From: an uncultured Candidatus Planktophila sp.
GTDB taxonomy: Bacteria > Actinomycetota > Actinomycetes > Nanopelagicales > Nanopelagicaceae
NCBI GenBank assembly: GCA_937927965.1
Contig: CALEZA010000046.1
Location: 1 to 11,282 of the forward strand
DNA: 11,282 bases
Reading direction: 5' to 3'
Below the pieces are notes generated by a model that searched no databases, was not told the origin of the DNA, and was given only the letters and a program-made list of their open reading frames with translations. The number at the start of each line of letters is the position of its first letter. Positions within the stretch are counted from its first letter, which is position 1. The position numbers were made by a program, and so were the translations under genes. Of the stretch, positions 6,938-11,282 are shown in pieces.

Positions 6938-8255
6938 CGCTATACATAGCGATATCAGCTCGCTTGAGAAGCTCGCCTTTCCCATCATTTTTCACATAAC
7001 CAATACTGACTCCCACAGAGATTTCCTCTCCTTGGATCTTAAAGGGATAGGAAAGACTTGCTCGCAGCGCATATGCAATCTCAAGAGTGTGATCATGGGA
7101 ACCCCGCAAGATTGCACCAAATTCATCACCTCCTAATCGAGCAATGAGCGCATCCTCTGGCAAGCAGCGAGAGAAGCGGCGAGCAACTTCTCGTAGCAAT
7201 TGATCTCCCACCGCATGTCCATGCAAATCATTTATCGCCTTAAAACCATTGAGGTCGAGAAGTAGAAGTGCGCCATCATCTGCCATCTCTTCGATTTCAG
7301 AAAGGATTCTTCTGCGGTTGGGTAGTCCCGTTAGTTCATCTGTTCTTGCAAGCTTTCTCTCATCGCTGAGAGCCCTCTCTCGGTGAAGAGCGGTATTCAT
7401 GCGAATGAGCGCTAAGAGAATATTGGCAATCGATGGCACCAGCAGATAAAAGGGGATAAGACCAGGGTTAAGTGCGCTGATAGCAAGTAGTACTGGGCTT
7501 GCAAAGATAGCAAGGGCTGTGAGAGGCGCGGGGATGGAGCGAGAGAGTTGATTGCCCTCATCTTTAAGATAGAGCGAGATAGAAAAGAGAACGATTGCAA
7601 TTAACCAAATGTCATCGCTGAAACCGCCGAAAATGTAATTGCTGCGAGTAACCAGCCAGAGAAAATATATATCTGCAGTAGTGAAGATGAGGACTCCGAA
7701 GGTAAAGCAGGTTAGGCGTGGAGAAAATCCACGAGTGATTACTTGAAATACTGCAACAAGAAGGAGCAGGGTATCTCCCACGGGATAGAAGAGGAGGAAA
7801 AAGTCTTGGCTAGATGAGAGGGAGCCTTGCGGATTGAGAGTAAGTAAGAGAATTGTTGTAAGTATTGATGTAAAGCCAAGCCCGAAGATGACCGCATCAA
7901 AGAGTTCAAGAGAGCCCAGCCTGCCCACACCTGCAAGCTTTGAGAGCGTTATTAAGAGTGGGGGATAGAAGAGGGCGTAGCTAATCTCTGCAGCGTTATC
8001 TGGAATCGAGTATCCAAAGTGAGCTGCGCTCGATAGAAGTGAGCCAATACCCCAGAATGCAATCGCAATCGATAGTGAGGTAACTGCGCCTCGATCAATA
8101 GCAAGGGGCGCCGAAATAACAGCGATGAGTGCGATAAACCAGATGAGGTTATAGGAAGTGATCTCCCGTAGAACTGTGGGTGAATTGCTGAGAAAGCCCC
8201 ACCCAGTATGGAGGAGAAGAAGAAGTGCTCCTAGGGCGGGAGTAGCGCGAGCCAT
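6894..8255 (-). CDS. Membrane-bound GGDEF-domain diguanylate cyclase
   Basis: Predicted to make the second messenger c-di-GMP from two GTP. The 453 residues split into a hydrophobic N-terminal half with about ten possible membrane segments (roughly 4-22, 34-52, 58-77, 91-109, 117-140, 151-172, 181-203, 214-230, 243-262, 266-286), a short linker helix (287-303) and a C-terminal GGDEF domain. Domain signatures are RTDELTGLPNRR (304-315), LLLDLNGFKAINDLHGHAVGD (331-351) with metal-binding D334, RLGGDEF (373-379) with the intact active-site motif, and DIAMYSAK (434-441). The residues before GGDEF (PEDALIARL) lack the RxxD inhibitory site, so product inhibition is not expected. There is no EAL or named sensory domain; the membrane part resembles no sensor I can name. 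No ribosome binding site precedes the ATG; a leaderless promoter is suggested at 8262-8290. The 3' end overlaps the photolyase by 44 bp. Confidence 0.92.
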   Translation of the reverse strand: MARATPALGALLLLLHTGWGFLSNSPTVLREITSYNLIWFIALIAVISAPLAIDRGAVTSLSIAIAFWGIGSLLSSAAHFGYSIPDNAAEISYALFYPPLLITLSKLAGVGRLGSLELFDAVIFGLGFTSILTTILLLTLNPQGSLSSSQDFFLLFYPVGDTLLLLVAVFQVITRGFSPRLTCFTFGVLIFTTADIYFLWLVTRSNYIFGGFSDDIWLIAIVLFSISLYLKDEGNQLSRSIPAPLTALAIFASPVLLAISALNPGLIPFYLLVPSIANILLALIRMNTALHRERALSDERKLARTDELTGLPNRRRILSEIEEMADDGALLLLDLNGFKAINDLHGHAVGDQLLREVARRFSRCLPEDALIARLGGDEFGAILRGSHDHTLEIAYALRASLSYPFKIQGEEISVGVSIGYVKNDGKGELLKRADIAMYSAKNSDVGVVQSLSL

Positions 8256-8261
8256 CTGCTG

Positions 8262-8290
8262 ATTACATAAGTAAGGCCCTCCCTCATCAA
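8262..8290 (-). promoter_or_regulatory. Candidate leaderless promoter of the GGDEF gene
   Basis: On the minus strand, TTGATG (8290 to 8285) and TGTAAT (8267 to 8262) are separated by exactly 17 bp, and the -10 ends 6 nt before the ATG at 8255. The -10 matches TATAAT at five of six positions and the -35 matches TTGACA at four. This would produce a leaderless mRNA, which agrees with the lack of a ribosome binding site. The -35 coincides with the loop of the upstream terminator-like hairpin. This is sequence-based inference only. Confidence 0.5.
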
Positions 8291-8307
8291 TAGGGAGAGC
8301 CGTACTT
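8269..8307 (-). terminator. Terminator-like hairpin after the secreted-protein gene
   Basis: AAGTAAGGCCCTCCCT (8269-8284) pairs with AGGGAGAGCCGTACTT (8292-8307) in a 16-bp stem with two mismatches and a 7-nt loop. On the minus strand it starts 21 nt after the stop of the secreted-protein gene. The 3' flank is only moderately T-rich, so termination may be incomplete; read in the plus direction the flank is ATTGAG, so it is not a good bidirectional terminator. Confidence 0.6.
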
Positions 8308-8328
8308 ATTGAGTATTACAGGAAGCTA

Positions 8329-8943
8329 TTAGTTGCCCTTCTTGCAGACTGCTGTGGTGAGAGTGAGTCCAAGGGAAACCTCAGAAGCTGCATCGGTGTA
8401 AGCCTGTGCAGCCTGCTCGATAGCAGCATCGGTACGAGTAATCTGCTTACCCACAGTTCCATATGCCTTGATTGCAGCGCGGTAGCTTGCAATAGCATTC
8501 TCATACTTTGTGATTGTTGCAGCATTCTTAACTGCATCCAACTTCAAAGTATCTACTGCCTTTTGAATCACATCAATCTTCTTCGTGTAATCAACGATGA
8601 AGTCTGCAGCCTTCTGCGCCTCAACCTTCTGGATTTCAGCATCTGACTTCAACTTTGCAATTGTTGCATCTGTCTGAATCTTGATCTTTGGAAGATTTGC
8701 CTTTGACTTCAAATATGAATCTGCAGTCTTGAGGCAATCAAAAGAGAGCCATGTGAGCTTCGAGTTCTTCACCATTGGGTTCTTTGCACAGCGATATGAG
8801 TAACCACCAGACTTTGTTGTTGCCCCTGACTTAGAGCAAGCAACTCCATTGCTGATCTTTGTTGCAGCGTTAGCTGGAACTGCGGTTACTGTGCCTGCGA
8901 CGAGTACTGCTGTGAGTGCTGCGAACGCGACCTTACGAAACAT
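8329..8943 (-). CDS. Secreted helical protein of unknown function with four Cys
   Basis: Function not recognised. The 204 residues begin with a clear signal peptide (MFRKVAFAAL, hydrophobic core, ANA-A cleavage after residue 26). The mature part opens with a small Cys/aromatic region (about 28-75) patterned GVACSKSG...GGYSYRC...KLTWLSFDC, with Cys36, Cys52 and Cys70. A long Ala/Lys/Asp/Ile-rich region (about 80-190) follows that looks entirely alpha-helical and probably coiled-coil, and a fourth Cys200 lies five residues from the C-terminus. The even number of Cys suggests two disulfides outside the cell. Lys is always AAG and Ala mostly GCA/GCT, the same bias as malE, and a perfect GGAGG lies 6 nt before the ATG, so strong expression is likely. 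No lipobox, transmembrane anchor or sortase motif is seen. A structural or cell-envelope-associated role is possible but unsupported. Confidence 0.88.
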   Translation of the reverse strand: MFRKVAFAALTAVLVAGTVTAVPANAATKISNGVACSKSGATTKSGGYSYRCAKNPMVKNSKLTWLSFDCLKTADSYLKSKANLPKIKIQTDATIAKLKSDAEIQKVEAQKAADFIVDYTKKIDVIQKAVDTLKLDAVKNAATITKYENAIASYRAAIKAYGTVGKQITRTDAAIEQAAQAYTDAASEVSLGLTLTTAVCKKGN

Positions 8944-8949
8944 GAAAAA

Positions 8950-8954
8950 CCTCC
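8950..8954 (-). promoter_or_regulatory. Strong Shine-Dalgarno of the secreted-protein gene
   Basis: GGAGG on the minus strand, 6 nt before the ATG at 8943. It is the best ribosome binding site in the window and fixes the start codon. It contrasts with the GGDEF, SDR and amylase genes, which have weak sites or none. Confidence 0.85.
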
Positions 8955-8968
8955 ATTGATATGCGGCA

Positions 8969-8974
8969 AGGATA
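8969..8974 (-). promoter_or_regulatory. Candidate -10 box of the secreted-protein gene
   Basis: TATCCT on the minus strand (TANNNT type), 25 nt upstream of the start codon, leaving room for a short leader carrying the GGAGG site. No good -35 is visible 16-19 bp further upstream, so the assignment is weak. A pair of CG(T/C)TAAATTC repeats lies just upstream. Confidence 0.3.
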
Positions 8975-8998
8975 CCGAGGCTCCAGCCCTACTTACTG

Positions 8999-9031
8999 GA
9001 ATTTAACGGGGAAAAGCATGTGAATTTAGCG
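8999..9031. repeat. Pair of 10-bp direct repeats upstream of the secreted-protein gene
   Basis: GAATTTAACG (8999-9008) and GAATTTAGCG (9022-9031) differ at one position and start 23 bp apart, about two helical turns. They lie upstream of the secreted-protein gene and reach into the stop codon of the SDR gene. Such spacing suits a regulator binding one DNA face, but the short AT-rich core could recur by chance. Confidence 0.3.
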
Positions 9032-9784
9032 TTGTTTGCTGCGTAGGGAGATACCTATGCGACGGACATATCGTCGTGGAGTGGTGGCGATGATAAAGCG
9101 GAGGATCTTGTACTGCCAGCCAGGGATACTGATTGGACGCCCCTTCTTTGTATCACTCCAAGCTGCCTTGACCATGGGATCCACATCGAGCCACATAAAG
9201 TTAGGAAGCTTGCCCATCTTCATACCTGCTCTTTGGTGGAACTCAGTATGAGTAAAGCCTGGGCAGAGCGCTGTGACAGAGACCCCTGTGCCACGAAGTT
9301 CTGAGTGAAGAGATTCTGACAAGACAGTCAGATATGACTTTGCAGCGCTGTAATGACCCCCTGCAATAAAGCTTGCAGTGGATGAGACATTGAGGATTAT
9401 TCCAGAACCTCTCTCCTTCATCTGTGGGAGCACAGCATGGGTCAATCTCATAGGAGCACGAACGAGAACATCAAGAACTCTCTGCTCATCTGCAAGATCA
9501 CTCTTGAGAAATGATTGCTTAATTCCAAAACCCGCATTGTTAATCAACACATCTACATGTGTTGATTTAATGAGAGCTTCAACCTTCTCGCAATCGGTGG
9601 AGAGGTCAGCTGCAAAGACAGTGACTTCGACTCCATATGTGGAGCGCAAGAACTCAGCTCGCTCGTTGAGCTTTGCTCCATCTCTTGCATTGATAATGAG
9701 GTTATATCCCTCACTTGCTAAGAGGCGAGCAAAGCTATCGCCGATTCCAACAGTTGCACCAGTAATAAGAGCTATTTGAGCCAT
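9026..9784 (-). CDS. Short-chain dehydrogenase/reductase (SDR family)
   Basis: NAD(P)-dependent oxidoreductase of the classical SDR family, 252 residues, probably cytoplasmic. Motifs are the cofactor-binding TGATVGIG (8-15), the D60 region AADLS, NNAG (82-85), NVSSTASF (132-139) with the catalytic serine at 134/135, and YSAAK (145-149) with catalytic Tyr145 and Lys149, followed by CPGFTHTEF (174-182). The Ser-to-Tyr interval is a few residues shorter than in many classical SDRs. The basic C-terminal tail (YKILRF...RRYVRRIGISLRSKQR) may lie close to a membrane. The substrate cannot be deduced. The gene follows the saccharopine-dehydrogenase-like gene by 44 bp on the same strand and may share its transcript, although a -10-like TAGAGT sits 5 nt before the ATG. 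There is no proper ribosome binding site: AAGG is only 1 nt from the ATG. Confidence 0.92.
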   Translation of the reverse strand: MAQIALITGATVGIGDSFARLLASEGYNLIINARDGAKLNERAEFLRSTYGVEVTVFAADLSTDCEKVEALIKSTHVDVLINNAGFGIKQSFLKSDLADEQRVLDVLVRAPMRLTHAVLPQMKERGSGIILNVSSTASFIAGGHYSAAKSYLTVLSESLHSELRGTGVSVTALCPGFTHTEFHQRAGMKMGKLPNFMWLDVDPMVKAAWSDTKKGRPISIPGWQYKILRFIIATTPRRYVRRIGISLRSKQR

Positions 9785-9789
9785 GCCTT

Positions 9790-9795
9790 ACTCTA
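9790..9795 (-). promoter_or_regulatory. Candidate -10 element of a leaderless SDR promoter
   Basis: TAGAGT (TANNNT) on the minus strand ends 5 nt before the SDR ATG. A TTTTCA hexamer upstream (9816 to 9811) is only 15 bp away, a poor spacing. It would give a leaderless mRNA and explain the missing ribosome binding site; co-transcription from the gene upstream is the alternative. Confidence 0.3.
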
Positions 9796-9828
9796 ACGCG
9801 CATAGCACTCTGAAAACTAGAGGCACAA

Positions 9829-11049
9829 TTAGTCGAGAACTGTTGGACTTTCTTCTCTCATATGCCAACTGCTTCCATACTCACCGATGAGATCTAGGAA
9901 TGGTTTTGGTTCTAACCACTCAGGACCCACAACGCCCTCAGGCTTCCAAATCCCCTTAGAGATGAGCTCCATAGCAATGACTGGGTTGATTGCGGTCTGC
10001 CAGACAACTGCTTGATCTCCATAGTTGGCCATAGACCATTCGTTATCGACGATGTTATAGAGATAGCAGGCACGACGATTGCCATCTCTACCAACGCCTT
10101 TCACAAGTGCTCCAGCACAAGTCTTGCCCTTCATAATTGGGCCAATCTTTGCTGGATCTGGAAGGAGTGAAGCCAAGAAGTCGCGAGGGGCAATCTCCAT
10201 ACCTCTGTAATTCACTTTCTCTTTGTTGGCTAAACCTAAAGCACGAATTGTTTTGAGTTTTTCAATAAAGTCATTACCCAGCCCATATTTAAAGGTGACT
10301 TCTTTAGCTGCAATCTTTTTCGGGATGAGAACGACTTCCTCGTGCTCCACATCCACACATTCCACAGGTCCAATACCTTCAGGGAAATCAAAGGTGACAG
10401 CTCCTGAGAATGGCTCTGATGTGTGCCAAGAGCCATTGCTCCAAATCAGTGGGGGATTTAGACATTCTTCAATAGTTGTCCAGATCGAAAATGAGGGAGC
10501 AAATTCATACCCCTCCACACTCAAATTAGAACCATCAAGGATCGTGACTGAATCAATCTCGCTAAAGAGTTCATCTGCTGCATAGCGGGCAAAGACATCA
10601 CTCATTCCAGGTTCAATACCCATGCCAACAAGTGCGTAGTTGCCTTGCTTCTTCCAATTTTCATCCTCTGCGAATTGGTCATCACCGAGCATCACTCCCA
10701 CGCTGTTATATGGATCTGTGGGGTGTGCAATTGAAAGTGACATCGCCATATCGATGTAATTCACACCTGCTCTTTGACATGCAGAGAAGATATTCATTAC
10801 AAAGCGTGGATCAACAGCATTGACCACAACATCAGGAGCCACCTTACGAATGAGCTCCTCAACTGCTACCGAATCGCTGGCATCCACCCCCACAGCAGTA
10901 AATCGTGGGTCCTGGACTTTTTGAGTGACAGCGTGAGCACGAGTAGCGTCATAATCTGCAACGACCATCTCAGTAATAAATGGTTTGCGTGATGCGATAT
11001 TTGCGATTGCACTGCCAACTCCACCTGCGCCGATAACGAGCGCTCTCAT
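9829..11049 (-). CDS. Saccharopine dehydrogenase-family oxidoreductase
   Basis: NAD(P)-dependent dehydrogenase of the family that includes saccharopine dehydrogenase, lysine 6-dehydrogenase and carboxynorspermidine synthase; 406 residues. The N-terminal Rossmann fold has GAGGVG (7-12), VVADYD (29-34) and VVVNAVDP (74-81). D32 at the end of the second strand would favour NAD over NADP, by general Rossmann rules. GMGIEPGMSDVFARYAADEL (142-161) matches the 'GxdPG' segment of the family, and the catalytic/oligomerisation domain follows. The length fits a single-domain bacterial member rather than the fused eukaryotic enzyme. AAAGG lies 8 nt before the ATG, and a promoter-like pair lies upstream. 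Neighbours (an SDR, an unrecognised gene) do not identify the pathway: lysine catabolism, polyamine synthesis or another imino-acid reduction are all possible. The family call is firm; the reaction is not. Confidence 0.88.
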   Translation of the reverse strand: MRALVIGAGGVGSAIANIASRKPFITEMVVADYDATRAHAVTQKVQDPRFTAVGVDASDSVAVEELIRKVAPDVVVNAVDPRFVMNIFSACQRAGVNYIDMAMSLSIAHPTDPYNSVGVMLGDDQFAEDENWKKQGNYALVGMGIEPGMSDVFARYAADELFSEIDSVTILDGSNLSVEGYEFAPSFSIWTTIEECLNPPLIWSNGSWHTSEPFSGAVTFDFPEGIGPVECVDVEHEEVVLIPKKIAAKEVTFKYGLGNDFIEKLKTIRALGLANKEKVNYRGMEIAPRDFLASLLPDPAKIGPIMKGKTCAGALVKGVGRDGNRRACYLYNIVDNEWSMANYGDQAVVWQTAINPVIAMELISKGIWKPEGVVGPEWLEPKPFLDLIGEYGSSWHMREESPTVLD

Positions 11050-11097
11050 GGGAATGGCCTTTCGTTTCTGTTGAGAATCCCCTATGGATTCCTGCGA

Positions 11098-11126
11098 AGG
11101 CTATCTTTGCGAACAATATATTCCAA
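11098..11126 (-). promoter_or_regulatory. Candidate sigma70-type promoter of the saccharopine dehydrogenase-like gene
   Basis: On the minus strand, TTGGAA (11126 to 11121) and TAGCCT (11103 to 11098) are separated by 17 bp. The -35 matches TTGACA at four of six positions and the -10 fits TANNNT. The predicted transcript would have a leader of about 40 nt containing AAAGG (11062 to 11058), 8 nt before the ATG. It lies in the 100-bp gap after the preceding gene, so it could start an SacDH-SDR operon. Confidence 0.45.
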
Positions 11127-11149
11127 GCACATTTGAAGAAAATAGAGAG

Positions 11150-11281
11150 TCAATCTTCGTAAAAGGTGGTGAATCGACCAGTCTCGGTCCACGCAATTTC
11201 CCCATCAGAATCCATCTCCATCAATTTCTGGCTGATGCGAGAAGGTAAATAATTTTTTGGGTCAAAATCTTCAGGTAGATT
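11150..11281 (-). CDS. C-terminal end of an unrecognised gene, cut by window edge
   Basis: An open frame enters from the right edge on the minus strand and ends in TGA at 11150-11152; 43 residues are visible, including LPEDFDPKNYLPSRISQKL and GEIAWTETGRFTTFYED. The acidic, well-mixed composition and the neighbour orientation suggest a real C-terminus rather than a chance frame; the other frames I checked hit stops early. The family is not recognised. It ends 100 bp before the saccharopine dehydrogenase-like gene on the same strand, with no clear terminator between them. Confidence 0.6.
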   Translation of the reverse strand, partial: NLPEDFDPKNYLPSRISQKLMEMDSDGEIAWTETGRFTTFYED

Positions 11282-11282
11282 C

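Noticed and set aside
8979..8988. GGCTCCAGCC palindrome upstream of the secreted-protein gene
   Set aside because: Only 4-bp arms around a 2-bp centre; too short to call an operator or hairpin.
9378..9779. Open frame of 133 codons on the plus strand opposite the SDR gene
   Set aside because: Entirely antisense to a gene with all SDR motifs; the Ser/Arg-rich product is typical of antisense shadows.
10223..10585. Open frame of 120 codons on the plus strand opposite the saccharopine dehydrogenase-like gene
   Set aside because: Antisense to a continuous conserved frame, with no supporting start signals or recognisable features.
1..11282. Mobile element, CRISPR array, prophage, toxin-antitoxin or defence genes, tRNA or rRNA
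   Set aside because: No transposase, integrase, regular repeat-spacer pattern, tRNA-like cloverleaf or rRNA sequence was recognised; all longer conserved frames belong to metabolism, transport, repair or signalling families.

Overview
The window looks like ordinary chromosomal DNA from an actinobacterium with moderate GC (a little below 50% by eye). Secreted proteins carry short Ala-rich signal peptides, TANNNT-type -10 motifs sit a few bases from several start codons, and genes are tightly packed. A freshwater planktonic lineage such as Nanopelagicales/acI would fit, but this is inference; no rRNA or other marker gene is present to test it.

Left half, all on the + strand (1-6937): a maltose/maltodextrin uptake and degradation cluster. 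It starts with the 3' part of malE (sugar-binding protein, cut by the window edge), a strong intrinsic terminator, then malF and malG (permease subunits, stop codon abutting start codon), a secreted GH13 alpha-amylase, and a class I photolyase whose start overlaps the amylase stop (TAATG). The amylase would cut starch or glycogen outside the cell, MalE would capture maltodextrins and MalFG would import them. No malK ATPase is present, so a shared or distant ATPase must drive the transporter. MalF and MalG resemble the E. coli proteins closely, including a roughly 190-residue extracytoplasmic loop in MalF.

Right half, all on the - strand (6894-11281): in transcription order, the C-terminal 43 codons of an unrecognised gene (right edge), a saccharopine-dehydrogenase-family oxidoreductase, a short-chain dehydrogenase, a small secreted Cys-containing helical protein with the codon usage of a highly expressed gene, and a membrane-bound GGDEF diguanylate cyclase. 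The cyclase and the photolyase converge and overlap by 44 bp.

Most genes are familiar families. The points worth a second look are regulatory or architectural: a perfect 18-bp palindrome built into the malE 3' end, the terminator between malE and malF, a hairpin whose loop also forms the -35 element of a predicted leaderless promoter for the diguanylate cyclase, and the uncharacterised secreted protein. I found no mobile element, CRISPR array, tRNA or rRNA, and no clear sign of an entirely new system.
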